Made by a program: the position numbers and the translations under genes. From the NCBI RefSeq assembly GCF_022760805.1, contig NZ_JAIVFL010000001.1, forward strand, positions 1,426,001 through 1,490,000: a stretch of DNA of 64,000 bases, written 5' to 3'. Numbering within the stretch: position 1 is the first letter of the stretch; every line of letters begins with the position of its first letter. Below are positions 38,276 through 47,429 of the stretch, in pieces. Under the pieces are notes generated by a model that was not told where the DNA came from, did no database searches, and saw only the letters and a program-made list of their open reading frames with translations. The stretch is from Candidatus Mycolicibacterium alkanivorans. Its GTDB lineage: Bacteria > Actinomycetota > Actinomycetes > Mycobacteriales > Mycobacteriaceae.

Positions 38276-39484
38276 GTGACTGCCACCGTGCTGGGCACCA
38301 ACTCCGAGGTTGGAACGCTGCGGGTCGTCATCCTGCACCGGCCCGGCGCCGAGCTGCAACGGCTGACTCCGCGCACCAACGACAAGCTGCCGTTCGACGG
38401 CCTGCCGTGGGTGTCGCGCGCGCAGGAGGAGCACGACGCGTTCGCCGACCTGCTGCGCTCGCGCGGCGTGGAAGTGCTGCTGATGTCCGACCTGTTGACC
38501 GAGGCGCTGGACAGCGGTGCCGCCCGAATGCAGGGAATCGCCGCCGCGGTCGACGCCCGCCGCCTTGGACTGCCTCTGGCTCAAGAGCTTTCGGCCTACC
38601 TGCGCGGCCTTCAGCCACCCGAGCTGGCGCCCCTGCTGACCGCGGGCATGACCTTCACCGAACTGCCGTCCAGCGCCAAGGCCGACACCTCGCTGGTGCG
38701 CCGCATGCACCACGGCGGCGACTTCGTCATCGATCCGCTGCCCAATCTGCTGTTCACCCGCGACTCGTCGTTCTGGTTCGGCCCCCGGGTCGCAATCACC
38801 TCGCTGGCGCTTCCAGCCCGCAGCCGCGAGACGTCGCTGACTGACCTGATCTACGCCCACCATCCCCGCTTTCTCGGCGTGCGCCGGGCCTACGAGTCGC
38901 ACACCACGCCGGTCGAGGGCGGCGACGTGCTGTTGCTCGCGCCTGGAGTGGTGGCCATCGGCGTGGGGGAGCGCACCACCCCGGCTGGCGCGGAGGCATT
39001 GGCGCGCAGCCTGTTCGACGACGAACTGGCCCACACTGTCCTGGCCGTGCCGATCGCGCAGGAGCGTGCCCAGATGCACCTCGATACGGTGTGCACGATG
39101 GTCGATGTGGACGCGGTCGTGATGTGCCCGGCGATCAAGGATTCGCTGTCCGCCTTCACCATCAAGCGCACGCCCGACGGTGTGACGATCCTCGACGAAG
39201 CGCCGTTCGTCAAGGCCGCCGCCGAAGCGATGGGCGTCGACCGACTGCGCGTCATCGACACCGGACTGGACCCGGTGACCGCCGAACGCAAGCAGTGGGA
39301 CCACGGCGACAACACCCTCGCGCTCGCCCCCGGCGTGGTCGTCGCCTACGAGCACAACACCGAAACCAATACGCGGCTGCAGGATTCGGGCATCGAGGTG
39401 CTGCCGATCGCCGCATCTGAGCTCGGTACCGGGCGCGGCGGGCCACGGTGCATGTCGTGCCCGGTCGCCCGGGACGCGCTGTGA
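38276..39484 (+). CDS. arcA: Arginine deiminase
   Basis: 402 residues, complete. Substrate and catalytic motifs are visible: [12 protein letters not shown] (Asp/Arg), [14 protein letters not shown] (Glu), [16 protein letters not shown] (catalytic His) and the nucleophilic Cys in GPRCMSCPV near the end. It hydrolyses arginine to citrulline and ammonia. No arcB or arcC is adjacent, as in M. tuberculosis Rv1001. GTG 38276 lies two bases after the transposase remnant, so its native promoter region has been replaced. Confidence 0.95.
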   Translation: MTATVLGTNSEVGTLRVVILHRPGAELQRLTPRTNDKLPFDGLPWVSRAQEEHDAFADLLRSRGVEVLLMSDLLTEALDSGAARMQGIAAAVDARRLGLPLAQELSAYLRGLQPPELAPLLTAGMTFTELPSSAKADTSLVRRMHHGGDFVIDPLPNLLFTRDSSFWFGPRVAITSLALPARSRETSLTDLIYAHHPRFLGVRRAYESHTTPVEGGDVLLLAPGVVAIGVGERTTPAGAEALARSLFDDELAHTVLAVPIAQERAQMHLDTVCTMVDVDAVVMCPAIKDSLSAFTIKRTPDGVTILDEAPFVKAAAEAMGVDRLRVIDTGLDPVTAERKQWDHGDNTLALAPGVVVAYEHNTETNTRLQDSGIEVLPIAASELGTGRGGPRCMSCPVARDAL

Positions 39485-39675
39485 CCGATCTGCTCATCGA
39501 CGGGACGCTGGCCGTCACCGGCGGCTCGGGGACCTTCGCCACCGAGGATCAGCTCCAGCGCCTGGGCCGCCGAGGTCGCGGTGTGGGGGCGCCGAAGCTC
39601 AGTGCCGAATCAAGTTTGGCGGCAACGGGATCCACGGCCATGATTGTGGTCGCCCCGTTGATCCGTGCCCCCTGA
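39481..39675 (+). pseudogene. Possible aldehyde dehydrogenase N-terminal remnant
   Basis: GTG 39481 overlaps the arcA stop (GTGA). The first residues [20 protein letters not shown] resemble the N-terminus of aldehyde dehydrogenases, but the next 40 residues do not, and the frame stops at 39675. It could be a short fused relic. Weak evidence. Confidence 0.35.
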
Positions 39676-39728
39676 ACGGCGGCGATGCCGATTCCCCGCT
39701 CCTCATCAGCCCGATCGTATCCTGGCGA

Positions 39729-39895
39729 TCAGTCGACCGGCTGATACCCGTTCGGGTTCATCTGCTGGAAGCGCCAGGCGTCGCGGGAGATGTCGGCCAC
39801 GGTGAAGCGCGGTCGCCACGACCAGCTGGTCTGCGCCAAGGCGGTGTCGGCGACCAGCTCCGGCACGCCTACCGCCAGCTGGGCAGCCAGATCTC
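39729..39895 (-). pseudogene. UDP-glucose 4-epimerase-like C-terminal remnant
   Basis: On the minus strand the frame ends VPELVADTALAQTSWSWRPRFTVADISRDAWRFQQMNPNGYQPVD, the typical C-terminal sequence of GalE-type epimerases (VADxxxAxxxxxWxPR.....DAWxF...P.GY; shown here only in part as separate motifs WRPRFTVADI and DAWRFQQMNPNGY). About 45 residues are recognisable out of ~330. It abuts the 3' end of the pmt gene, which lies upstream on the same strand, and no start is available. Confidence 0.78.
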
Positions 39896-41419
39896 CATGT
39901 TCCACGTCGACTGCGAAATCGGAATGCCGGTCAGGATCGGATACATCCAGGCGAAGTTGGTGATGACCAGGGCGATGTAGCCGCTGACCACGATCAGCCC
40001 CAGGGTCCGTCGCTCGGTGTTCTGATTCGGGGCGTGCAGGATCTCACCGAGGATCAGTGCGATCGCCATCACCAGGAATGCCGCCATCGGCACCGCGTAG
40101 AAGAAGTACATCTGCCGGTCGATGTCGGCGAACCACGGCAGGAAGCCTGCGCAATACCCGGTGAGCACCACCGCGAAGCGCCAGTCGCGGCGCACGAACG
40201 CCCGCCATCCCGAGTAGATCAGGACCGGTACCGCCAGCCACCACATCGCGGGCGTGCCCACCAGCATGACGGCCTTCACACACGAGGTCGCCCCGCAGCC
40301 GGGCACGTTCTGGTTGTCGATCGCGTACAGCACCGGCCGCAGCGACATCGGCCATGTCCACGGCTTGGACTCCCACGGATGATGGTTGCCGGCCGAGTTC
40401 GTCAGCGTCGAGTGGAAGTGATACGCCTTGTACGTGTAGTGCCACAGCGACCGGATCGCGTCGGGCGGCTGGAACCACCGCCGCTCGCCGATCGACTGGC
40501 CCACCTCGTAGCGGTTGACCGCCGTCTCCGAGGAGAACCACGGCGCGTACGACGCCAGGTACACCGCGAACGGGATCACCGCGAAGACATACGCGCTCGG
40601 CCCGAGGTCGTGCCGGAGCACCCCGAACCACGGCCGCGGCACCCGGTAGGCGCGGCGCGCCGCGACGTCGAACGCCAGCGACATCGCGCCGAAGAACACG
40701 ATGTAGTACAGCCCCGACCACTTGGTCGCGAAAGCCAGGCCCAGCAGCACGCCCGCCGCGAATCGCCACCACCGCACGCCAAGCCGCGGACCCCATGGCG
40801 TCTCGGCGATGCGGCCCTCCAGCAGGGCGTTGTGCATGCGCTCGCGGACCTGATCGCGGTCGACGATCAGCGCGCCGAAGGCCGCGACCACGAAGAACGT
40901 CAGGAAGCTGTCCAGCAGCGCGGTGCGGGCCGCGACGAAGCTGACGCCGTCGGCGATGAGAAGCAACCCGGCGATCGCGCCGAGCATCGTCGACCGGCTG
41001 ATGCGACGCACGATCCGGACTACCAGCGCCACCAGCAGCACGCCCAGCACCGCGCTGCTGAACCGCCAGCCCACGCCGGTGTAGCCGAACAGTGCCTCGC
41101 CGATCGCGATGAGCTGCTTGCCGACCGGCGGGTGCACCACCAGGCCGAAGCCCGGGTTGTCCTCGACGCCGTAGTTGTACAGCAGCTGCCAGGCCTGCGG
41201 CGCGTAGTGCTTCTCGTCGAAGATCGGTGTACCCGCGTCGGTGGGCGAGCCGAGGTTCATCAGGCGGGTCAGCGCGGCCAGCGCGGCGACGATCGCGGTC
41301 GCGGCCCAGCCCTCGATGCGGTCGGTCGGGCCGAAGTCGGCGACCGGCACCAGCGGCGCGGGGCTGATGACGGGGACCCCGCGCGGGTGCGCGTCGAGGT
41401 CGTCGGCGGTAGCAGTCAT
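39869..41419 (-). CDS. pmt: Polyprenyl-phosphate-mannose protein O-mannosyltransferase
   Basis: 516 residues, polytopic GT39 enzyme. After a short cytoplasmic N-terminus come about eleven spans; the first extracytoplasmic loop carries the catalytic acid pair IFDEKHYAPQAW, followed by HPPVGKQLIAIGE. It transfers mannose from polyprenyl-P-mannose to Ser/Thr of proteins during Sec export (ortholog Rv1002c). Likely substrates in this window are the Ser/Thr-rich exported proteins at 2374, 27304, 33524 and 59462. Its ATG is 18 bases from the divergent rsmI start. Confidence 0.95.
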   Translation of the reverse strand: MTATADDLDAHPRGVPVISPAPLVPVADFGPTDRIEGWAATAIVAALAALTRLMNLGSPTDAGTPIFDEKHYAPQAWQLLYNYGVEDNPGFGLVVHPPVGKQLIAIGEALFGYTGVGWRFSSAVLGVLLVALVVRIVRRISRSTMLGAIAGLLLIADGVSFVAARTALLDSFLTFFVVAAFGALIVDRDQVRERMHNALLEGRIAETPWGPRLGVRWWRFAAGVLLGLAFATKWSGLYYIVFFGAMSLAFDVAARRAYRVPRPWFGVLRHDLGPSAYVFAVIPFAVYLASYAPWFSSETAVNRYEVGQSIGERRWFQPPDAIRSLWHYTYKAYHFHSTLTNSAGNHHPWESKPWTWPMSLRPVLYAIDNQNVPGCGATSCVKAVMLVGTPAMWWLAVPVLIYSGWRAFVRRDWRFAVVLTGYCAGFLPWFADIDRQMYFFYAVPMAAFLVMAIALILGEILHAPNQNTERRTLGLIVVSGYIALVITNFAWMYPILTGIPISQSTWNMEIWLPSWR

Positions 41420-41437
41420 CGATGTCGATCGTAGGGT

Positions 41438-42319
41438 GTGGCTGTGCCGATCCCCGAGTCGCTTCGCTCCTACCCGCCGGAGCCCACTGGCCGACTCCTG
41501 CTCGGTGCCACGCCGCTGGGCCAGCCTTCCGATGCCTCGAAACGGCTGGTCGACGCGTTGGCCAGCGCGGACATCGTGGCCGCCGAGGACACCCGGCGGG
41601 TGCGCACGCTCGCTTCAGCGCTCGGGGTGAAGATCGCCGGCCGGGTGGTCAGCCTCTTCGACCAGAACGAGGCGGCTCGGGTCCCGGCCCTGGTCGACGA
41701 CATCAAGGGCGGGGCCACCGTGCTGGTGGTCAGCGACGCCGGCATGCCACTGATCAACGACCCCGGCTACCGCATGGTGACCGCCTGTGTCGAGGCCGGC
41801 CTGCCGGTGAGCTGCCTGCCCGGTCCATCGGCGGTGACCACCGCGCTGGCCGTCTCGGGCCTGCCGTCCGACCGGTTCTGCTTCGAGGGCTTCGCGCCGC
41901 GCAAGCAGTCCGCGCGCCGGGCCTGGCTGGCCGGCCTGGCCGCCGAGCCGCGAACCACCGTGTTCTTCGAGTCCCCGCGCCGGCTCGCCGAGTGTCTGCG
42001 TGACGCGGTCGGCGAACTGGGCGGCGAGCGCAGGGCGGTGGTGTGCCGCGAACTGACCAAAGTCCACGAGGAAGTGCTGCGCGGGTCGCTGGCCGAGCTG
42101 GCCGAGTGGGCCGATGAGAAGGTGCTCGGTGAGATCACCGTTGTCCTCGACGGTGCGCGGCCGGTGGCCGACCTGCCGACGCTGGTGGCTGAGGTCGATG
42201 CGCTGGTCGCCGAGGGCCTTCGGGTCAAGGACGCCTGCGCGCAGGTCGTGGACGCCCATCCCGGCGCGCCGTCGCGGCGCGAACTCTACGATGCCGTGCT
42301 GCGTGCCCGGGACTCGTGA
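41438..42319 (+). CDS. rsmI: 16S rRNA (cytidine1402-2'-O)-methyltransferase
   Basis: 293 residues. SAM-binding tetrapyrrole-methylase-type fold: LLLGATPLGQPSDASKRL, ADIVAAEDTRR, VVSDAGMPLINDPGYRMV and CLPGPSAVTTALAVSGLPSDRFCFEGFAPRK, shown in pieces. It methylates the ribose of C1402 in the 30S P site together with RsmH. The GTG at 41438 is only 18 bases from the pmt start, with no ribosome binding site, so a leaderless mRNA is likely. Confidence 0.94.
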   Translation: MAVPIPESLRSYPPEPTGRLLLGATPLGQPSDASKRLVDALASADIVAAEDTRRVRTLASALGVKIAGRVVSLFDQNEAARVPALVDDIKGGATVLVVSDAGMPLINDPGYRMVTACVEAGLPVSCLPGPSAVTTALAVSGLPSDRFCFEGFAPRKQSARRAWLAGLAAEPRTTVFFESPRRLAECLRDAVGELGGERRAVVCRELTKVHEEVLRGSLAELAEWADEKVLGEITVVLDGARPVADLPTLVAEVDALVAEGLRVKDACAQVVDAHPGAPSRRELYDAVLRARDS

Positions 42320-43524
42320 CCCACGATCGTGGCGGCCTTGTGCAGGCACTCCTGCCATTCGGCCAGCGGGTCAGAGTCGGCGGTGATGCCGCCGCCCACG
42401 CCGAGCACCGCGCCGCCGTCGGTGTCGAACTCGACGGTGCGGATAGCCACGTTGAGTTCTGTGCCCGCAATCGGCGAGGCCATGCCGACACTGCCGCAGT
42501 ACACCCCGCGCCGGTGCGGCTCCCACTGCGAGAGAAGCTTGCGGGCATGGGTTTTCGGCGTTCCGGTGACGGATGCGGGCGGAAACGCCGCAGACAGCAG
42601 CGCCGCGGTGGGCAGATCGGCCGGCACTGTCGCGCACACGGTCGACACCAGGTGCCACACCCCGGGCGCGGCGTGCACCGCCAGCAGTTCGGGAACGGTC
42701 ACGGTTCCGGTGTTGGCCACCCGCCCCAGGTCGTTGCGCACCAGGTCGACGATCATGATGTTCTCGGCGACGTCCTTGACCGACGCCCGCAGTTGCGCGG
42801 GTGTGGCGTGCAATGGCAACGTGCCCTTGATCGGACTGGATGTCACCTGAGTTCCATTGCGTCGCAAGAACAATTCCGGTGACAGCGATGCGACCGCACC
42901 CCAGTCGCCGGCGAGGTAGGCCGCCCGGGCGGGGGCGGTTCGGGCCACCGCGTCGGCGAAGAAATTCACCGGTGACCCGGTGACCGCGCCGGTGAACTGG
43001 GTGCACACGCAGGCCTGGTAGCACTCGCCCGCACCGATCGCGGCCAGGCAGTCCAGCACCCCGGCCTGATGTGCTGCGAAATCCGGTTCGTTCCAGTCGA
43101 TGTCGCACACACCACGCGGCGGCGGAGCGGCCAGGGCGGCGCTCACCCAGGGCTGCATGGTTGCGCCGGAGACGCTTTCGTACCACCAGCACCCGTCCGC
43201 ATCCAGGCGTAACGCGCAGTCGGTCCACCCGCCGGCCGCCTCCAGGATCCGCGGCCCGCCGCCGTCGGCGGCGGCGTCGGGGTAGGACAGGTACCCGATC
43301 CACCCACCGCCGACCGCGTCGCTGCGTGCGCCCGGTGCGACGGCGAACGCGTCGGCGGGGTCGGTGGGCAGGACGGCGACGCTGGGTGCCACCACCGCGG
43401 CCGAGCCGAACCAGTCGCCGACGAACGCGGCCGGCGGCGGCAGACCCAAGCGGCCGGTGGCGCCGGCGAGCGAGCGCAGAACGTCGGCGGCGGTGCCGCC
43501 GTCGCCGAGCCGCTCGATGCGCAT
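42286..43524 (-). CDS. pabB: Aminodeoxychorismate synthase component I
   Basis: 412 residues of the anthranilate synthase I/PabB family: GECYQACVCTQF, LSPELFLRR, the signature SSPIKGTLP, KDVAENIMIVDLVRNDLGRV, SVTGTPKTHARKL, RRGVYCGSVGMASP and LGVGGGITADSDP. It aminates chorismate for folate synthesis (ortholog Rv1005c). The 3' end overlaps convergent rsmI by 34 bases. The uncharacterised Rv1004c gene found between them in M. tuberculosis is absent. Confidence 0.94.
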   Translation of the reverse strand: MRIERLGDGGTAADVLRSLAGATGRLGLPPPAAFVGDWFGSAAVVAPSVAVLPTDPADAFAVAPGARSDAVGGGWIGYLSYPDAAADGGGPRILEAAGGWTDCALRLDADGCWWYESVSGATMQPWVSAALAAPPPRGVCDIDWNEPDFAAHQAGVLDCLAAIGAGECYQACVCTQFTGAVTGSPVNFFADAVARTAPARAAYLAGDWGAVASLSPELFLRRNGTQVTSSPIKGTLPLHATPAQLRASVKDVAENIMIVDLVRNDLGRVANTGTVTVPELLAVHAAPGVWHLVSTVCATVPADLPTAALLSAAFPPASVTGTPKTHARKLLSQWEPHRRGVYCGSVGMASPIAGTELNVAIRTVEFDTDGGAVLGVGGGITADSDPLAEWQECLHKAATIVGHESRARSTAS

Positions 43525-43543
43525 CGCCTAAGCCTGACGCCTG

Positions 43544-43607
43544 CCGCGAGCAGACGCAAAGTCGCCCGCATGAGGCCCGAATCGCGCGATTCTGCGTCTG
43601 CTCGCGG
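43544..43607. repeat. Hairpin repeat, copy 2 (CGAGCAGACGC family)
   Basis: Perfect 15-bp arms (43544-43558, CCGCGAGCAGACGCA, with 43593-43607). It lies 37 bases beyond the stop of the ECF sigma gene and 20 bases before the pabB start, both on the minus strand, so it could end the sigma operon transcript. Confidence 0.92.
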
Positions 43608-43643
43608 GGAGAGGAGGGGGCTCGCGGGCGGAGGAGAGCGGGT

Positions 43644-44537
43644 TTAGCGGCTGATCTCCCGGCGGACGGTGACCGACGCCAGCTTCTCCGGATTGCGCAT
43701 CGCGTAGAAGTTGGTGATCTTGCCGTCGCTCATCTCGATCAGGAACACGCTGTCCGGCTTCTCGTCGCGGTAGACGATCATCGCCGGTGTGCTGTTGTAG
43801 GTCGCGGGCTCGATGCGGTACTCGGAGCCGGCCCGGCTCAGCAGGCCGATCAGCAGCCTGGCCACCTTCTCCGGCCCGAGCACCGGGCGCCGGGCCGCGC
43901 TGACCTTGCCGTCGCTGTCGGAGGTGAACACCACGTCGGGCGCCAGCATCGCCATCAGCCCCTCCAGATCGCCGGTGGCCGCCGCCATCAGGAACTGGGT
44001 GGTGATCTGCTCGGACTGCTGGGCGTCGACGGGTTCGAAGCGCCTGCGCCGTGCGTGCACATGCTCGCGGGCGCGGTGTGCCATCTGACGCACTGCGGTC
44101 GTGGATTTGCCTATGGCTGAGGCGATTTCGTCATGGCTGAAGCCGAACACCTCGCGCAGGACGAACACCGCGCGTTCGTCCGGGGTCAGCGTCTCGAGCA
44201 CCACGAGCATCGCCATCGACACCGACTCGGCCAGCACCACGTCCGCGGCGCCGTCGTGCTCGTCGAGCAGCAGCGGCTCGGGCAGCCACGGGCCGACGTA
44301 GTCCTCCCGGCGCCGAGCCTGGGCCCGCAGCGTGTTCAGCGCCTGCCGGGTGACCAGTTGGGCCAGGTAGGCCTTGGTGTCGCGCACCTCGGCCAGGTCG
44401 ACCCCGGCCCACCGCAGGTAGCTGTCCTGCAGCACGTCGTCGGCCTCCGTGGCCGAGCCCAGGATCTCGTAGGCGATCGTGAACAGCAGTGGGCGCAGCA
44501 GGGTGAATCGCTCGGCGTGCTCGTCGCTGGCGGTCAT
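43644..44537 (-). CDS. ECF41-type sigma factor with SnoaL-like C-terminal domain
   Basis: 297 residues. Sigma-2 (HAERFTLLRPLLFTIAYEILGSATEADDVLQD, in part) and sigma-4 (LTPDERAVFVLREVFGFSHDEIASAIGKS) are joined by a linker with the WLPEP motif (PWLPEPLL). A ~115-residue SnoaL-like extension follows and ends with NPEKLA, the counterpart of the NPDKL motif of ECF41 factors; the DGGGR-type motif is degenerate (DGKVSAARRP). In ECF41 the extension replaces an anti-sigma factor. Start ATG 44537 overlaps the oxidoreductase stop, so the pair is coupled. Sigma J is the nearest known mycobacterial relative. Confidence 0.92.
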   Translation of the reverse strand: MTASDEHAERFTLLRPLLFTIAYEILGSATEADDVLQDSYLRWAGVDLAEVRDTKAYLAQLVTRQALNTLRAQARRREDYVGPWLPEPLLLDEHDGAADVVLAESVSMAMLVVLETLTPDERAVFVLREVFGFSHDEIASAIGKSTTAVRQMAHRAREHVHARRRRFEPVDAQQSEQITTQFLMAAATGDLEGLMAMLAPDVVFTSDSDGKVSAARRPVLGPEKVARLLIGLLSRAGSEYRIEPATYNSTPAMIVYRDEKPDSVFLIEMSDGKITNFYAMRNPEKLASVTVRREISR

Positions 44538-45706
44538 GGTGTCGACACCGCCGCACCGACGACGTGGCGGCCACCCTTGAACCAGAACACCGAACCGGGC
44601 TTGCGCGCCTCACGGCGCAGGCCGGCGATCGTGCCCTTGCACACCGCCTCCTTGAGCTTCGCGGCGGTCCAGCCCGCGATGTACAGCGGCATCGCCGTGT
44701 CGTCCTTGTGGGCGAACTGGATGATGCCCGCGCCGCGGCCCAGGCTGACGCACTGGCCGTTGAAGGCCTGGTCGAGGACGGCGGGCTGCTCGCCGGCGAT
44801 GCGGGACAGCACGGTGTTAGCTGCCTGGGCGCCCAGCGGGATCGCAGCCTGGCAGCTCATCCGCAACGGCTCGCCCGACGGTGCGGCGGCGTCCCCGGCG
44901 GCCACGACGCGTCCGTCGTCGATGCTCGTCAGGGTTTCGTCGGTGAGCAGCCGGCCGATCGCGTCGGTGCGCAGCCCGGACCTCGACGCCAGATCCGGCA
45001 CGCCGAACCCGGCGGTCCAGATCGTCACCAAGCTCGGCAGCCGTCGGCCGTCGTCAAGCGTGATCGCGTCGGCGGCGACCGCGGTGACGATCGAGCCGGG
45101 ACCGTCGAGCATCTCGACACCGAGGCGGCCCAGCCGCTTGGCCACCGACCGGCGCCCCGGGGTGCTCAGGTACGGCCCCAAGACGGGTCCGCATACCAGG
45201 GTGACCCTTCTACCTTGCTCGGCGAGTTCGGCAGCGGTCTCGATGCCCGTCGGGCCCGCACCGACCACGCACACCGGCGCGGCGTAGTGCTGCTCGTCGA
45301 GGGCGGCGTTGAGGCGCTTGGCTTCCTCGAGATCGGCGATGGGATAAGCGAATTCGTCGACGCCGGGCGCTGTGGGGCCGCCCGAGCCGCTGCCCACCGC
45401 GTAGATCAGGTAGTCGTAGGACAGCGGCGCCCCGTTGAACAGCGCCACCTCTCGCGCGCCGGTGTCGATGCCGGTGGCCGCGTCGACCACTAACTCGATG
45501 CCCGGGCCGAGGATCTCGGCGTAGTCCACGACGGCGTCGTCGGATCCGGCGACCAGTTGGTGCAGACGGATCCGCTCGACGAACTGCGGGCGCGGGTTCA
45601 CCAGGGTGATGTGGACGTCGGGCCGCAGTCGCAGATGGTTGGCCGCGATCACCCCGGCGTAGCCGCCGCCGATGACGACGACTCGGGTCGTGTGCTCAGT
45701 CATCAC
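44534..45706 (-). CDS. FAD/NAD(P)-dependent oxidoreductase (NDH-2-like), ECF41 partner
   Basis: 390 residues. N-terminal FAD-binding VVVIGGGYAGVIAANHL, second Rossmann motif VCVVGAGPTGIETAAELAE and the C-terminal FAD contact DDGRVVAAGDAAAPSG. No membrane anchor. ECF41 sigma genes typically control one adjacent carboxymuconolactone decarboxylase, oxidoreductase or epimerase gene; here it is this oxidoreductase, upstream and overlapping (ATGA). AGGAGAG precedes the start. I did not find a clear match to the ECF41 promoter consensus upstream. Confidence 0.9.
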   Translation of the reverse strand: MMTEHTTRVVVIGGGYAGVIAANHLRLRPDVHITLVNPRPQFVERIRLHQLVAGSDDAVVDYAEILGPGIELVVDAATGIDTGAREVALFNGAPLSYDYLIYAVGSGSGGPTAPGVDEFAYPIADLEEAKRLNAALDEQHYAAPVCVVGAGPTGIETAAELAEQGRRVTLVCGPVLGPYLSTPGRRSVAKRLGRLGVEMLDGPGSIVTAVAADAITLDDGRRLPSLVTIWTAGFGVPDLASRSGLRTDAIGRLLTDETLTSIDDGRVVAAGDAAAPSGEPLRMSCQAAIPLGAQAANTVLSRIAGEQPAVLDQAFNGQCVSLGRGAGIIQFAHKDDTAMPLYIAGWTAAKLKEAVCKGTIAGLRREARKPGSVFWFKGGRHVVGAAVSTP

Positions 45707-45802
45707 ATCTCTCCTTTGAGGTCGTTTTGAGCCGTTCGACCTCGAGACACCCCAGATGCTCTGAATGTGACCTTACGTGCCGCAGGTCACCCTTTCCCCG
45801 CG

Positions 45803-45860
45803 CGAGCAGACGCAAAAGTGCCCGAACCTCGGCGTGTCGGGCGACGTTTACGTCTGCTCG
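45803..45860. repeat. Hairpin repeat, copy 3, overlapping the metG stop codon
   Basis: Perfect 10-bp arms (45803-45812, CGAGCAGACG, with 45851-45860). Read on the minus strand the arm encodes the last residues of methionyl-tRNA synthetase (Glu-Gln-Thr) and its TAA stop, so the element has been built into the gene's 3' end and probably serves as its transcript end. Confidence 0.9.
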
Positions 45861-47404
45861 GCGATCTGATAGCGCGGGAAGACCCCGGTGGGCGCGGGCA
45901 ACGTCGTGCCGGGCGCGATCGATGTTGTCACGGCGGTGAAGTCGCGCTGCGACTCCGGCTGGCCGAGCAGGTCGAGTAGCGCGGCCGCCGACGCCGGCAT
46001 CACCGGCTGCACCAGCAGCGCGGCCACCCGCACCACCTCCAGGCTCACGTACAGAACCGTGCGGAAGCGGTCCTGGTCGGCCTGCGCCTCGGACTTGCGC
46101 AGAACCCACGGCTCCTGGGCTGAGAAATAGCGGTTGGCCGCGCCGAGCATCAGCCAGATCGCCTCGAGCGCCTGGTGCATCGCCTGCTCGTCGAACGCCG
46201 CCCGCACCCTCGCCAACAGGCCGTCGGCAATCGCCAGCAGTTCGGCGTCCTCAGCGGTGAACTCGCCGGGGGTGGGCACCTGGGCGTCGAGGTTCTTGTT
46301 CACCATCGACAGCGACCGCTGCGCGAGATTGCCGAACTCGTTGGCGAGGTCGGCGTTGATCCGGCCGATGATGGCGTCCTCGCTGTAGCTGCCGTCCTGC
46401 CCGAACGGGATCTCTCGCAGGAAGAAGTAGCGCACCTGATCGGTGCCGAACTCGTCGACGAGGGCGATCGGGTCGATGACGTTGCCGACCGACTTGCTCA
46501 TCTTCTCGCCCTTGACGTTGATGAATCCGTGGGCGAACACCCGCCTGGGCAGTTCGATGCCCGCCGACATCAGGAACGCCGGCCAGTACACGGTGTGGAA
46601 CCGCACGATGTCCTTGCCGATCACGTGCAGGTCGGCCGGCCAGTAGCGCTGGAACATCGCCGAGTCGGTGTCCGGGAAACCGACACCGGTGAGGTAGTTG
46701 GTCAAGGCGTCGACCCAGACGTACATGACGTGTTCGGGATGATCGGGCACCGGCACGCCCCAGTCGAAGGTGGTGCGGGAGATCGACAGATCGCGCAGGC
46801 CCCCCGAGACGAAGCTGACCACCTCGTTGCGCCGGACATCGGGGCCGATGAAATCCGGGTTGGCCTCGTAGTGGGCGAGCAGCCGGTCGGCATAGGCGGA
46901 CAACCGGAAGAAGAAGGTCTGTTCCTCGGTCCAGGTGACCGGGGTTCCGGTCTCGATCGCGTAGCGCGCACCGTCGTCGCGGACCTCGGTCTCGTCTTCG
47001 GTGAAGAAGCGCTCGTCGCGCACCGAGTACCAGCCCTGGTAGCTGCCGAGGTAGATGTCGCCGGCGTCGTTCATGCGGCGCCAGATGGCCTTCGACGACT
47101 CGTAGTGGTCGGCGTCGCTGGTCCGGATGAACCGGTCGAACGAGATGTTCAGGCGCTGCTGCATCTGCTCGAAGACGTCTGAGTTGCGCCGCGCCAGCTC
47201 GGCGGTGGGGATGCCCCGGGCCGCGGCGGTCTCCGCCATCTTCAGGCCGTGCACGTCCGTGCCCGTCAGGAAGCGCACGTCGAAACCGTCGAGTCGCTTG
47301 AAGCGCGCCAACGCGTCGGTCGCGATCTTCTCGTAGGCATGCCCGATGTGGGGTGCACCGTTGGGGTAGTCGATCGCCGTGGTGATGTAGAAGGGCTCAC
47401 TCAT
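45848..47404 (-). CDS. metG: Methionyl-tRNA synthetase
   Basis: 518 residues, class I synthetase: HIGH-type [14 protein letters not shown] in [14 protein letters not shown], the anticodon-binding helix bundle from about residue 370 and no C-terminal EMAP domain. It has no Cys4 zinc knuckle pair, as in the M. tuberculosis enzyme (Rv1007c). The ATG at 47404 is 25 bases from the divergent tatD start. Its stop codon lies inside a hairpin repeat. Confidence 0.96.
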   Translation of the reverse strand: MSEPFYITTAIDYPNGAPHIGHAYEKIATDALARFKRLDGFDVRFLTGTDVHGLKMAETAAARGIPTAELARRNSDVFEQMQQRLNISFDRFIRTSDADHYESSKAIWRRMNDAGDIYLGSYQGWYSVRDERFFTEDETEVRDDGARYAIETGTPVTWTEEQTFFFRLSAYADRLLAHYEANPDFIGPDVRRNEVVSFVSGGLRDLSISRTTFDWGVPVPDHPEHVMYVWVDALTNYLTGVGFPDTDSAMFQRYWPADLHVIGKDIVRFHTVYWPAFLMSAGIELPRRVFAHGFINVKGEKMSKSVGNVIDPIALVDEFGTDQVRYFFLREIPFGQDGSYSEDAIIGRINADLANEFGNLAQRSLSMVNKNLDAQVPTPGEFTAEDAELLAIADGLLARVRAAFDEQAMHQALEAIWLMLGAANRYFSAQEPWVLRKSEAQADQDRFRTVLYVSLEVVRVAALLVQPVMPASAAALLDLLGQPESQRDFTAVTTSIAPGTTLPAPTGVFPRYQIAEQT

Positions 47405-47429
47405 TTGAGGTTCACCCTAAGGTGTGGGC

